Notes: generated by a model not told the origin, from the letters alone. DNA of 64,000 bases from Hyparrhenia diplandra (GCA_015847255.1 JADLZK010005511.1:434001-498000), one strand, 5' to 3'; shown: positions 49,500-61,101, counted from the first letter of the stretch. Program-made: numbers and translations.

Positions 49500-49576
49500 T
49501 GATAAGATGAAACTCTTTCTTATGATCATTGCATTCTTTCTTAATTCCCGCAGCAACGCGCGGGGAATCCCCCTAG
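49500..49576 (+). mobile_element. Helitron 3' terminus (5' end not located)
   Basis: A hairpin-capable CCCGCAGCAACGCGCGGGG is followed by AATCCCC and CTAG (49573-49576), then T. This is a Helitron 3' end. Its TC start was not found. If it lies upstream of 47425, the GH1 exons would be captured cargo. Confidence 0.65.
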
Positions 49577-50429
49577 TTCGTTTAACACGACCCGGCCTCT
49601 TCGACTTCAATTCCGTCGGCGGACTCCCGCCAGGCACATTACGCTTCAAGAAAACAGAGTACAAGAAGGGAGCTTGCTCTGTTTCGAGAAAACAGAGTAG
49701 GCGGCCTCCCTTTCGGACTCCTAAGTATGCAATGCACTTGTTTATGTGCTTCTTCTTTCCTTTTGCCCCAATATGATTGAAGCATGAAGGCACAAAAGCA
49801 TGAGTAGCTGACATTAATTATTTTTTTTTAGTAAAAAGGGCATTAATTAAGGTCAATTAAATTTGGACAGGCAAAAATCATGTCAAACTTTATGCCAAAC
49901 CGATGTGATTTAACAAACCAAAGCACCAAATTAAAGAACGTATATGAAAGAAAGCCAGGTTTAGCGCAGCAGAAACTGAACAATCTGCAAGTTTATTACC
50001 AGCCCCACTATGGAGGACATGAAGCAAAACGAAACCATTCATACCAGCATACCACTTTGCCATTGATGACCAAACAGAAATCTAAACACATAAAAGCAAT
50101 AAAAGCTTTTATTTAGATAAAAAAGCTCCTAGAGAACAAGAAAACAATAGTTCCTCCTCCAGAAGGTACCGCATGCATCATTCTTATAGCTCAGGAATAA
50201 AAGCCCCTCGCGTTTCTTGCTTTCCAGTAGAAATAGGTTGGCGCCTTGGTAACTAGTTGGTTACCGCTGCGTTTTGTTAACTTTTTAAACTTTCTTCTAC
50301 TTAATGAAAAACGCGCAACAGCGTGGTTTAAAAAAATGAGGACCATTCGCAGTTCATTCTGACTTCAATGATGCGGAACCTCTTACGCTGCCCCCTGTTT
50401 CAGTAGCATATATAGCCCCCCTGAAAAAC
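49577..50429. other. Spacer; repeats shared with the NLR flanks
   Basis: No gene is seen. CTCTGTTTCGAGAAAACAGA near 49678 resembles stretches near 5800 and 23905. The block near 50350-50420 repeats the first 60 bases of the window. A TTAATGAAAAACGCGCAACA-type stretch with an A tail near 50300-50335 resembles a LINE 3' tail. Confidence 0.45.
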
Positions 50430-51150
50430 TAGGGTTTCAAGAAGAAAGCAATCCGGTCGCCGCCGGGGGCGGCGGCGGTCTTCCTCGCCTCCGATGGCCC
50501 TTTCGGCTGCGCAAGGTGGTGGAGATCGTTGCTTCCCCCCGGTCGGTGGTGGCAGTCCTAGTAACTTTAGGTTTTGGTGTCCGACGACGGCGCCGAGGTG
50601 GCGGCGGCGGCGGCGTCTTCATGGAATAAAGTCCTCTCGTGCTTCTCCCCACCTCGGGGGTGCTCTGCTCCAGCGCCGTCGACGAGCACGTGGAGGTGGA
50701 GTCGTCTACAAGAGTCGTTCGACGGCAGCTTTTCGTCTCGTGGTGAGAAGGGGTCGTCGGCCATGTGTTTCAAGAGTACGGAGGATGCTGCGGGCGTTGT
50801 GGAAGACAGGAGGATGGATCAAGCTTGCAGTGGCTAGCGGTGGTCGTCAACAACGAGCTTGCATCCAAGGTCGACAAAGTTCAGAGCGTGGACCTGACTT
50901 ATGGGCATTCTACAAATTTTGCTCGTCTGAGCGTTTGAACGTCTACGGCGGTCCACATCAAAGCTTATTTGTGCGGTGGAGCTTTTTTCGGCCATGGGTT
51001 CGATTGCAGCATCTGGAGTCGGCGTTCATCGGCGTCGAATTTTAGGTTATGCATGTTGGCTTGGACGGTTGTCCTCCGTATCTTTTACGGTGTTTCTGTA
51101 TTTGTACTTTTCTATCTTTCTTAATTAATATATACAGGTACACTTTATAA
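50430..51150 (+). other. GC-rich transcript-like segment ending in an A run
   Basis: It begins with ACTAGGGTTTCAAG, runs through a GC-rich part with an ATG at 50494, and ends in TTTATAAAAAAA near 51150. That pattern suggests a processed copy or LINE/SINE-like insertion. The GTCTGAGCGTTTGAACGTCT region near 50925 has a diverged match near 24760. No domain is recognised in the open frames. Confidence 0.35.
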
Positions 51151-51199
51151 AAAAAAGTACTTCATGACGTGCAGATAATTTCCGACTGGTGATCCTGAG

Positions 51200-52080
51200 T
51201 GCGGGGAAAGGATCGTGAACAGGTGGTTCACGTAGGACTACATCCAGCAGCACAACGCTGCCCGAGAGCGGCGTTTGATGATGCAAGGTCCAACACACCA
51301 TCAAGGCAGTCGTAGCCTTGCCGAATATAGAGATGCATGGGTATGCATATTCTTTTATCGATTATGTCACTCAATTATGTCTGGTTTCTAATCAGGTTGT
51401 TGTCTTTCTTGCAAATAGGGGACATCCAGGCTGGGACTGCAATGACTTCCAGGCATTATGTATGGCCCACAAGGGCAAGGCAACGTCCGACATAGTCTGC
51501 AGCATGGACGAACCGCCCGAGACTTTACCAACCCAAGCATCCATGCCCGCATCATGGAGTACGTGGAGGCGGCAAGGGCGGTCCATGGGGTAGAGTATGA
51601 TATGTGGAATAGGAAATCGATGCAGAGCTCGTCATGAGGTTGGGAGGAGGCAAAAAACACGGGTGGTTGTGGATTGGCGATGACATTCAACAGTGCCTCT
51701 CTCTCACTCTTCGAGATCCGAGCATGGAGCATCGCTTCTAATCCAGCCATACGACAACGGCCGAGCCCTTCACAACAGCGGGTCGACACATTCCATTGAT
51801 CTTTACACCTTAATTAGGTTTGCAGTACTGAAATGTTGGTACTCTATGTTGTAGGACGAGCTAGAAAATGAAAAGAAGGAGCATTAGGAGATGGAGGCTA
51901 GGGTGAACTCCCAGCTACAGGCCTAGAATGCGAGGCTGGTGGAACAAAATGTGAGGTTGGAGGACCTGACGAAGTTTCTACAAACTCTTGGCCAACAATT
52001 GGGTTTCAGTTTGCCGCCTACGCTCCTAGCTCCTCTCCCTCTGCCTCCTCTTGTTGACCCTATTCCTGTGAGTATGAAAC
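51200..52080 (+). pseudogene. CACTA-associated transposon protein (Transposase_24-like), decayed
   Basis: Pieces in order are NAARERRLMMQGPTHHQGS with SLAEYRDAW, an AT-rich gap ending in a TTTCTTGCAAATAG acceptor-like site, then HPGWDCNDFQALCMAHKGKA with EPPETLP. Further on are a glycine-rich MRLGGGKKHG-like piece and a coiled stretch ending in a Pro-rich tail. This layout is that of the second protein of plant CACTA transposons. Stops (for example before DYIQQH near 51240) and frame changes inactivate it. Confidence 0.65.
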
Positions 52081-52439
52081 TTCATTGTTTTCGCTTGTTC
52101 ACGCTAATCCTGTCTAACACATACAACCGCTTCTCCTTTTTTTTCTGCAGTAGTCGTCGGCAGGTTCAAATCATGCGTGCAGGTGATCAAGGCTTAAGTT
52201 CACCAGGCATACAGTTTCCGCCTTTATGTTGAACTTGTGATGTACTTGTGGACTCATCGTCTTGTGATTGTGATATATATGTGTTGCAAACTTGTGATGC
52301 ACTTGTGATATATATGTTATATATATTGTGATTGTTGCGATATATATGACGCATGTGGTATGTATGTGATGGATGTGATATTTTTTGTTTGTCAAGGTGG
52401 AATACATGTTGTTTTATGTGATACATGTTGTTTTCGGCC

Positions 52440-52862
52440 ACTTTGCCGAGTGCCACACTCGTCGGAGGACCCTTTGCCGAGTGCCGCACTCGGCAAAGGA
52501 TCCTTTGCTGAGTGCAATGGTCATGGCACTCGGCAAAACTGGGAAAATCGAGCTGAAAAATTCATTTTCCCAGCTTTGTTGAGTGCCCCGGCTCTGGCAC
52601 TGGGCAAATTGGGAGACTTTGCCGAAAGTGTTGTGGTGTTGGCGCTCAACAAAAAGTTTTCATAAAAATAAAATAAAAAATACAAAAATCTTTGCCGATG
52701 GCGACACTTTCGGCAAAGATTTTTTTGAAAAAAAAAAAAAAAAAAGACCATTGCCGAGTGCTACGCTCGGCAAAAGAAATTTCAAAAATAAAAGGAAAAG
52801 GGCTTTGCCGAGTGTGGTGGATGGCCGCGACGGCGATTTCCATTTGCCGAAAGTGCCGCCCC
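52440..52862. repeat. GCCGAGTGC subterminal repeat array
   Basis: At least eight direct or inverted copies of TTTGCCGAGTGC or the variant TTTGCCGAAAGTG occur, for example near 52442, 52470, 52617, 52690, 52750, 52802 and 52842. They can fold into hairpins. Confidence 0.8.
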
Positions 52863-53306
52863 TGTCACGCTCAATCAACGATCAGTCCGCAATAAGCGTA
52901 GTGGCTGAATATTTAATTATTTAATAGCTTTTATTGGTATTTTAATTAGTTAAATTAATGCGAGCTTGAAAAGACTAATGGGCCCGGCCCGTTAGCAATT
53001 GTAAACCCCTCATATAAATATAGGGCAACTATTTTGAGGAGAGCAATCAAGAACAATTTAGGGTTAATCCCTCTGACCTCCCGCTCTCAAGCCGCCGCCG
53101 CCCTTGCCCGACACCGCCGCCGCCCAAGCACCGCCCGCCGTGCCATCGCCGCCGCCCGCAGCGCCGCCGCCCGCCACGCGCGCGCAGCCGTCGCCATTGC
53201 CGCGCCGCCGCCGCCGCCTGCGCCCGCCTCGTGCGGCGTCAAGCACAATCTATGCCATGTCACGTCCATCGTCTTCCCCTCGCGTTGACCGAAACGGTTC
53301 ATGACA
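52863..53306 (+). repeat. 5' LTR of the Gypsy element
   Basis: 444 bp, with a TATA-like CATATAAATATAG near 53010 and a very GC-rich 3' half rich in CCGCCG. Confidence 0.9.
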
Positions 53307-53468
53307 GATTGGTATCCGAGACCGGATGATCCAATGGCCTCTGACTGGAGCAGGAAAATTTTGGAGGACGTCGACAAAATCATCAACGACTACATTGCAG
53401 CCGTGGAAGCGAGATCACAGCCGTAGTCAGCTAAGTACGTTCCACCCTCCAAACTCCCCCTCCTGTCT

Positions 53469-56400
53469 GTGGACACCGATGAGTTCACCATCCGCCGCGC
53501 CTCCGACTCAGCAACTCTACAGCCAACAGACTGCTCGGAAATTTCTCCAGAACCTCCCAAACGGATCAGCAACAACCCTAAATTATTTTTTCCGGAGTAT
53601 GATGGTAACGGAGATCCTTCGCATTGGCTATATAAATGCGATAAATTTTTTCTCAATCAGGGAATAAAGGGCAGTGATCAGATTCAGCTCGCGTCGTTCC
53701 ACCTTCAAGGGAACGCGCTCTCTTGGTTTATTCGCTGGGAGAATGAATTGGGTCAGCCAACTTGGCCAGAATTTTCAGCAGCAATCAGCAGGTGTTTTGG
53801 GTCACCAATGCATAATCACCTCGGCGATCTGACTAACACACGCCAATTGGAAGATTTGGATGCCTACAATAATAAATTCACAGCCACGCTGAATAAGGTA
53901 CAACAACTCTCACCTCAGCAGCAAGCTATGTTCTATATTGCTGGACTCGCACCTTTAATTCAGATAGAGGTACAACTGCATCAACCACCTGATCTGGAGA
54001 CTGCTATGGCTCTAGCCAGACATTTCTATTTATCGACGCGTCGACAACACTCAAAGGTACATAACCGTCGCAGTAAAGAGGTTCAGATGTCAGTTCATGG
54101 ATTAACGGGAATTACTACATGCCCCACTATGCAATTAAAGATCACTATGAATGGTACAAATTTATTAGCTTTATTGGATTCTGGTTCAACGGATAATTTT
54201 GTGGACTCTGATCTAGCAACCCGACTGAACCTACCAAGCTCTCTAGCCCATTCATCCCTACAAGTTGTAGTAGCCAATGGGGATCATATATCAAATGTGG
54301 GCAAGTATGAAAATGCTGAGTTCTCTATTGCTAATGAAAATTTCAAGGCAGATTTCTACAACATTAAACTGGGTGGCTATGATGTTGTCCTCGGTGTTGA
54401 ATGGCTGAGCTCTCTGGGAACAATTGTCTGGAATTTTAATACACTGATCATGAAGTTCTGGCGTCTGGGACAACCGATCATCTGGCACAGTTTATCCAAA
54501 GTAGCGGATTTTTCACTAGGAATTCATATCCTCTTCGCTGACCCCCCAATGGAGCCTTCGGGTCTTCCAACTACACGACGATGCAACTATCGCATTCATC
54601 CAAAGGATCCTACTCAATCGACAGTTGTCCGGCCATACCGCTACCCTCAAATACAAAAAAAATGAGCTTGAACGCCAGTGCAACGCCATGCTCTCACAAG
54701 GTATTATTCGGTATAGCTCTTCACCATTCTCTTCTCCTGTCCTACTGGTTAAGAAGCAGGACAAAACATGGCGATTCTGTGTTGACTACAGAGCTCTAAT
54801 GACAACACTCTAAAAGACAAGTTTCCAATACCTGTTAGTGCTAAATTATTGGATGAACTGCAAGGAGCAAAATTCTTCAGCAAACTTGATCTTCGCTCGG
54901 GCTATCATCAGGTACGCATGCACCCGCCATATATTGAGAAAACAGCTTTCAGAACACATCATGGACACTTTGAATTTCTGGTTATGCCATTCGGTCTATG
55001 CGATGCACCATCTACCTTTCAAGCTTTGATGAATGATATCTTGGGACCATATCTCCGTAAATTTGTTCTGGTTTTCTTCGATGACATCTTGAACTTCAGT
55101 AAGACCTGGTCTGAACACTTATCTCATGTGGAGGAGGTCTTCAAGGTATTGGCATCACACAATATCTTCTTAAAAAGGTCTAAGTGCCTATTTGGACAAT
55201 ACAAATTGGATATCTGGGACATATTATTTCGGAAGCAGTAGTAGCTGTGGATCCTGAGAAGATAGAATCAGTCACAGCATGGCCACAACCGTCAACTCTC
55301 AAGGAACTCATAGGATTGGTAACGACAGTCAAACATTGGAGACCGTACCTATGGGGCCGCCCCTTTCTTATAAGGTCAGATCACTACAGTTTGAAATACA
55401 TTTTAGACCAGCCTTTATCCACAATTTCTCAACACCAATGGGTTAGCAAGTTACTAGGTTATGATTTTACTGTGGAATACAAACCTGGTAAGGCCAATGT
55501 AGAGGCCGATGCCTTATCCCGACAAAATACAGATGAATCATCTCTTATGGCTATCTCGGAAGTTCAATTTGGATTATTTGACCAATTAAGAGAGGTAATT
55601 GCATTCAGTGACGAAGCTATCAGCATGCTTGACTCCATCATCAATGGTAAAGATCCACTTTGGGAAGTACGTAATGGATTGATTCTGTTCAACAAAAAGA
55701 TATGGATTTCTCAATCATCCAAACACCTTCAAACCATTCTACATGCCATCCATTATTCAGCTCATGAGGGGATACAAAAGACACTACATAGATTCCGTCA
55801 GACCTTCTTTGTCAAACATGATCGCCGAATTATAAAAGAGTTTGTCAATGACTGTTTGGTCTACCAACGCAACAAAATAGAACATTTGCATCCAGCAGGA
55901 CTTTTTCAACCATTGCCAATTCCAGAACAGATCTGGGAGGACCTCTCTATGGACTTCATTGAGGCACTTCCAAAGGTGGGAACAAGGTCTGTCATTCTAA
56001 CAGTGGTTGACTGTCTATCAAAGTATGCCTACTTTATACCTCTCTCACACCCATACACAGCAACTTCAGTGGCCCAAAGTTTCTTCTCAGAAATTGTGCG
56101 CCTACATGGTATACCAAGATCGATTGTGAGTGACAGGGATGTGGTCTTCACAAGTCAGTTTTGGCAGGAACTCTTCAGACTATCAAATATCATTCTTCAA
56201 CCAACATCGGCTCACCATCCTCAAGTAGATGGTCAAGCAGAGGTAGTCAACAAAATTATTACAATGTATCTACGTTGTTTAACTGGTGACAAACCAAACG
56301 ATTGGATAAGATGGCTACCATGGGCAGAATATTGCTACAACACTTCGTACCATCATTCTACCAGAACAACACCATTCAATTTGGTTTATGGTTGTGACCC

Positions 56401-56968
56401 ACCATCAATCAAAGGCTACAATCCGGATGGGACAACACTTCCATCTGTTGATGCTATATTATCTCAACGTAACGCCTTCCTCGATCAGACAAAGGTTACA
56501 CTACAGTTGGCACAAGATTACTATCACAAGCATTTTGATGCTAAGCATACAGATAGACAATTCCAAGTGGGTGATTATGTGTGGCACAAATTATTATCTC
56601 GCTCTGCTGCAACCATAACACCACTGTATAAAGGCAAGCTTTCTCTCAAATATTTTAGACCATTCAGCATCACTAAGGTTATCACCCCAGCTACATATGA
56701 GTTGAACCTCCTGGCTAGAACCCGCATACGCAATGCCTTTCATGTCAGTATGCTCAAGCCACATCGAGGAGAAATACCTTCTGAAATACCAGACCTACCC
56801 CGCATCCATGAAGGTACACCAATTCCTGAACTAGAAGTTATGCTCAGAACCAGAGTGCGACAGGGTCATCTTCAAGTGCTCATCAAGTGGAAGAACAGAC
56901 CAGCAGCTGATGCTTCTTGGGAAGATGCAGAGTTATTCAATCAAATCTATCCAGATTTCCAGCTCTAG
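53469..56968 (+). pseudogene. Gypsy gag-pol remnant
   Basis: One frame (53469-54665) holds gag (PKLFFPEYDGNGDPSHWLYK) and an aspartic protease site LLALLDSGSTDNF. The CCHC zinc knuckle expected between them is missing, probably deleted. Reverse transcriptase continues in other frames with KLDLRSGYHQVRMHP and FFDD in place of YVDD (near 55080). Part of the RT-RNase H link is deleted after 55250. The frame 55184-56968 holds RNase H (RSDHYSLKYIL), integrase (DFIEALP, SDRDVVF, VDGQAEVVNK) and a C-terminal chromodomain-like end (VLIKWKNRPAADASWED). Gag-PR-RT-RH-IN-chromodomain order marks a chromovirus, perhaps the Reina group. It cannot be autonomous. Confidence 0.85.
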
Positions 56969-56997
56969 GACGAGCTGAATCTCCAGGCGGGGAGAGA

Positions 56998-57438
56998 TGT
57001 CACGCTGAGTCAACGATCAGTCCGCAATAAGCGTAGTGGCTGAATATTTAATTATTTAATAGCTTTTATTGGTACTTTAATAGTTAAATTAATGCGAGCT
57101 TGAAAAGACTAATGGGCATGGCCCGTTAGCAATTGTAAACCCCTTATATAAATATGAGGGCAGCTATTTTGAGGAGAGCAATCAAGAACAATTTAGGGTT
57201 AATCCCTACAGCCTCCTGCTCTCAAGCCGCCGCCGCCCTTGCTGGCCGCCGCCGCTTAGCACCGCCGCCCGGCGCCATCGCCGCCGCCCCAGCGCGCCGC
57301 CGCGCCACGTAGCAGCGCGCCGCCATTGCCATTGCCACCACCCCCGCGCCGCCTCCGTGCCGGCGTTGAGCACGATCTCCACGCCATGTCACGCCCCGCC
57401 GTCTTCCCCTCGCGTTGACGGGGAAACGGTTCGTGACA
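56998..57438 (+). repeat. 3' LTR of the Gypsy element
   Basis: 441 bp, clearly homologous to 52863-53306 but with scattered substitutions and indels. Confidence 0.9.
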
Positions 57439-57780
57439 CACCCCGGCACTTTCGGCAAAGAGCCTCTGTCGTTAAAAATTTTCGAAGAGCCTTTGACGAC
57501 TGCAGCACTGTACAAAAGCCTTTGACGGCTAGCGGCGCTCGGCAAAGCCTTTGACATGCAAAAGAGGCTTTGCCAAGTGCCTCGCGCACTCACAAAGGAC
57601 CGGCCTCTCTCAGCCCACCGGCTCCTAGGTCGCACGCCTCGCCGGCAATCGAGTTGGAACCCTCACCTGTCACTATCACAACCACAAGGCGTCTCCGGTC
57701 ACAGACCGCTTCGCCGCCTCTCCACCCACTGGCTCTCCCCACCCTCACCACCACCACGCTCCTCTGTACGGTGATATGAT

Positions 57781-58424
57781 CGTCGGCCGACGCCTCACAG
57801 AAGCAGCATTCATTTATAGAAGCAACTCTTTTTTATTTGGAGAAGCAGCTCGATAGATATCCAAATTTCGTTATACCCTCCAAATATAATTACAAAGTTT
57901 CGGAACCCACACAATTTTTGGTTCTGGCCCACAACTTAAGTTACTTTCATTTGGCTCCTCCTATTTTTAGACCATCTGACGAAATGGAGGTCTCACGTTA
58001 TTTACAGGTGTTATGAAAAAAAATGATTCCAACAAGAAAAAAGACAGAATGGTCTAAAAATAGGAGGAATCAAATACATAATTACAAACCATTTCGTTCT
58101 AATAAAATCCCTAGTAGGGGAGGACCCCTCCTATCTAGATACCCTCTCTTTATTTTAGAAATTCATAGACATATTTCATTTTGTTATGAAAACACGATGT
58201 TTCATAATTACTCTATGCAAAATACTTCATTTATGTGATGATGATAAATTATTATAAATTAAAATAAATATTTTCCAACACGACTCTACTGACATTAAAT
58301 CATATATAATAAGGAAACGATATTACTCAAAGGTTTGCTGTCTTTACAAAGCAACACATGCCTCCTAATTTCATCCTGTGATCAGTCCTATTTGATCAAT
58401 AGGACTAGCAATAAGTCAGCTATT
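57781..58424. other. AT-rich spacer with a 19-bp inverted repeat
   Basis: No gene is seen. CCTCCTATTTTTAGACCAT at 57957-57975 is repeated inverted at 58049-58067, giving a hairpin with a loop of about 73 bp. It may be a small foldback remnant. Confidence 0.5.
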
Positions 58425-58540
58425 TTTTTTTTTTTTTTTTTTGAATGAACCGGAGGGGCCAGAGCCCCTACAGGAATTTATTAGAACGGAAAAACAAGTT
58501 AAATTACAAACAAATTACAGAAAGCAAGGACAGCTCAACC
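58425..58540 (-). mobile_element. Possible LINE 3' fragment
   Basis: Read on the minus strand, the DNA ends TTCATTCAAAAAAAAAAAA after a CCTGTAGGGGCTCTGGCCCC stretch. That resembles a LINE or SINE tail. No coding part and no confirmed target duplication. Confidence 0.3.
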
Positions 58541-58544
58541 GTAG

Positions 58545-58865
58545 ACACGGGAGACGACTTAGAAGTCTTCGTCTTCGCCTTCTAATTTTTTATTAAGAAA
58601 ATCATCTGTCTTTTCCCGATGAATGTAGTTCTATGTGCCCTGCATCGAGCCAGCCTCTACTGTCAGTAGGATCACGCAAGGGCTCTTGTGTGAAGTATTC
58701 ACATGACAGCTCAATGGTTGACACGGGAGACGACTTAGAAGTCTTCCTCTTTGTCTTCTATTTTTTTTTATAAGAAAATCATCTGTCTTTTCCCGATGAA
58801 TGTAGTTCCATGTGCCTTGCATCGAACCAGCCCCTACTGTGTCAGTAGGATCACGCAAGGGCTGC
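58545..58865. repeat. Two-copy direct repeat, about 180 bp period
   Basis: Blocks starting GACACGGGAGACGACTTAGA (near 58541 and 58719) and continuing through AAAATCATCTGTCTTTTCCC to AGGATCACGCAAGGGCT occur twice. The second copy is cut by the CACTA element at 58866 and resumes at 59930. Confidence 0.85.
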
Positions 58866-59929
58866 CACCCGTAACGAAATGATTTTGCGTGACCTTTGTA
58901 AAATCTTTTTCCGTGGCGGGCACATCGTTGCCCGCCACGATTAATGCCGGTCAGCCACAATCATGCTTGCCCGTCACGGAAAATCCAATTTCGTGGCGAG
59001 CACCTTAAAAACGCGTCGCCACGGAAAATACACTATTTTCGTGGCGGGATTAAGGTGCCCGCCAAGTAAAATCGATTTTCCGTGGCGGGCAGTTTTAAAA
59101 GCCCGTCCGCGAAAAAAAAGCAGGCCCAAAAAGCCCAAGCGAGGCCCAATCGGATAGCCACCTATATAATAAGAAGTTAGGGTTTTGGTGCTCCATCTCC
59201 CTCACTTCTCTCCACGGCAGCCACACCTCACTTCTCTCTACCCCTATCCTCTTCTTCCCTTCCGGCCACCACGACGGCCAACCCCCTCCTCCCCTCTCCT
59301 TCTCTTCCGGCCGACGGCGGCGCACACCTGGCAGCGGGCGCGGGGGGATCGGGGGCAACGGCTTGGTCGGCTGGGATGCGGCGCATGCGAGGCGGACGGT
59401 GCCAGCCGGGCGCACGAGGCGACGCTGCCCCCGGCAGCGAGGCGCGCGCGCCGCCCGGGCGGCGCGAGTCGGACGCGGCCTCCCTCTCCCCGGCGGCGCG
59501 ACGCGGACCTCGGCGCGCGCGGATCCCGTACGTGCCGGTGGCGAGGAGGTCCCCCGGTGGCGGATCGGGCGGGCTTTGACCTCGACGGTGCGGATCCATT
59601 ACGTGCTAGTGGGGAGGAGGTCCCCGGGCGGCGGGATCCGGCATGGAGGACCTCCCGGCGGTGGCTGCCCTAGATGGGCTCGACGGGCCCATGGATGGGC
59701 TCGGCGGGCCTGTCTAGGGTTTATTTTTTTTGTTTTCTTAAACCCCGTGGGGGCATTGTAATGTGCCCGCCACGGTTAATGTGCCCCGGTTAATGTGCCA
59801 CGGTTAATGTAGACCGCAACGCAAAAATCGATTGATTAACCGCGGGCCTTTTGTGGGTGACGGACTACGCGGTGCCCGCCCACGCAAAATCGAAAATGCC
59901 CGTCACGTAAAAGATTTTCGTTAGTAGTG
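58866..59929. mobile_element. Non-autonomous CACTA-like element, 1064 bp
   Basis: The right end reads CGTTAGTAGTG. Read inwards it is CACTACTAACGAAAATC. The left end CACCCGTAACGAAATGATTT is a diverged mate, in which CACTAC became CACCCG. A 3-bp duplication TGC flanks it (58863-58865, 59930-59932). The direct repeat near 58672-58715 shows the uninterrupted sequence. GCGGGCA/TGCCCGC motifs near both ends look like subterminal repeats. The GC-rich core (59180-59700) may be captured leader or exon DNA, with no recognised domain. Confidence 0.8.
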
Positions 59930-59932
59930 TGC

Positions 59933-60499
59933 TCTGTGATGTATTCACAGGACAGCTCAACGTTAGAAAGAGGCTTTTATTAAAACCTCAGTAGCAATAT
60001 ATCGAGGCATATGTCTATAACTATTAAATCATTTTTATGAAGGTATATATTATTTTTTTAAGACTGCCATATCATGTAAAATAAAATACAATGCCATTCT
60101 CAATACAAAGTTTCATTCTACAATTTCATAGATATTTAGTTTTGAAGCTCATATAGATTTGATAATCATGTCCTCACTTGTTCTCTTTTTAAAAATGTTA
60201 CCATTCCAACAAAAATATTTCTTTAATACTAGTCTATTAAATATAGATGAAACTCATGTCCTGGGCAGCAAATGACGAAGCTAGAAATAATTTTAGGGGC
60301 TGAAACAATGGAGATGTTGATTTGCATGAAGATTTAATGGTGATTTTTGTTTTTGCTATAGTAATTAACCTTGATTACCGGCTCTTAGGCAGGGCTTGAG
60401 CCCGCCCGCCCGGGCGCCGGCTCGTCGCTGCCGGGCAGGCCCCCGCCTAGGACAGTTCCGATGCCTGCACTTTGGAAACCGGCAAGACAGTATTGAGTA
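59933..60499. other. Spacer without recognisable gene
   Basis: AT-rich DNA, except for a short GC-rich stretch near 60390-60450. No gene is seen. Confidence 0.4.
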
Positions 60500-60728
60500 C
60501 TCCCTCCGTCCCACTGAGATTGCCATTTTGGATCCCATGCCATGCCATTTGGTTTGACTATTCGCCTTATTTGAATTTTTTATATAAATAGTATTTATTT
60601 TTTATAACTTAATTTATCATTGGAGATATTTTAATTATAATTTATTTATTTTTCGATTTGTTAAAATATTTGAATAAAACGAATGGTCAAACACGAAATT
60701 AAAAAGTAAAAAAAAATGACGGAGGGAG
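60500..60728. mobile_element. Stowaway MITE, 229 bp
   Basis: The ends CTCCCTCCGTCCCACTGAG and, inverted, CTCCCTCCGTCA are flanked by TA on both sides. The inner part matches the MITE at 39452-39689. It lies about 180 bp upstream of the TATA box of the following gene and could influence its promoter. Confidence 0.9.
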
Positions 60729-60903
60729 TAGAAACCAGAAGGCAACGTCCTTGATGTTCGCCGAGTAGGAATAGTGGTTGACTGATTGGTCCGTAATTCA
60801 CGCCACTTCCTCCGCATAAGCTTGCACAACTACGCTGGTGCCGAGTTCACATGTCTTGTGATTTTTCCACCGCGGGAGTTCGCGTTCCCCACATGTGGAT
60901 CTA

Positions 60904-60910
60904 ATATAAG
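60904..60910 (+). promoter_or_regulatory. TATA box of the ubiquitin-like gene
   Basis: ATATAAG in a CTAATATAAGTAC context. Transcription would then start around 60930-60940. Confidence 0.55.
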
Positions 60911-60929
60911 TACAGTGCAACCGACTCGT

Positions 60930-60992
60930 CTTGCAACAAAAAGTCACAGCCATATCGAAAGCAAGGACCTCCCAAGGCAATCACGATCACGG
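60930..60992 (+). other. Putative 5' non-coding exon of the ubiquitin-like gene
   Basis: Between the TATA box and a good donor (CACGG|GTATGT at 60993) lies a short leader. The intron would end at an acceptor-like CCCATTTAG at 61101, placing the ATG at 61102 as the first bases of the next exon. Confidence 0.5.
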
Positions 60993-61101
60993 GTATGTAT
61001 GTATTCTCCTCTCTCATTGTGATGTCTCTAGACCTTCTATTGCCGGCATGGATTGGTTTTGCTACTGATCAATCCATATGCAACCAATGCGCCCCATTTA
61101 G

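Larger units (their letters stand above)
52863..57438 (+). mobile_element. Gypsy LTR retrotransposon (chromovirus type), 4.6 kb
   Basis: The LTRs are 52863-53306 (444 bp) and 56998-57438 (441 bp), both starting TGTCACGCT and ending TGACA. A primer site TTGGTATCCGAGACC follows the 5' LTR at 53309, complementary to the end of initiator-Met tRNA with mismatches. A purine tract (GGCGGGGAGAGA) precedes the 3' LTR. Flanking 5-mers (GCCCC, CACCC) are only a rough duplication. The LTRs differ by many substitutions and small indels, so it is older than the Copia element in NLR5. Confidence 0.9.
51150..57780 (+). mobile_element. Decayed CACTA element split by a Gypsy insertion (outer limits uncertain)
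   Basis: The protein remnant at 51200-52080 is followed by dense TTTGCCGAGTGC / GCACTCGGCAAA repeats at 52440-52860, which resume at 57445-57590 after the Gypsy element at 52863-57438. Such GCCGAGTGC subterminal arrays are typical of a large grass CACTA family. I found no CACTA/TAGTG ends, so the borders given are only approximate. Confidence 0.6.

Noticed and set aside
52440..52862. Short GC-rich repeats resembling a CRISPR array or regulatory array
   Set aside because: The repeats are in both orientations, irregularly spaced and identical to CACTA subterminal repeats.
57556..57779. Plus-strand frames after the Gypsy 3' LTR
   Set aside because: They fall in decayed CACTA terminal sequence and have no recognisable domain.
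59185..59761. Overlapping GC-rich frames of 100-160 codons
   Set aside because: They lie in the core of a CACTA element, overlap in several frames and have no known domain.
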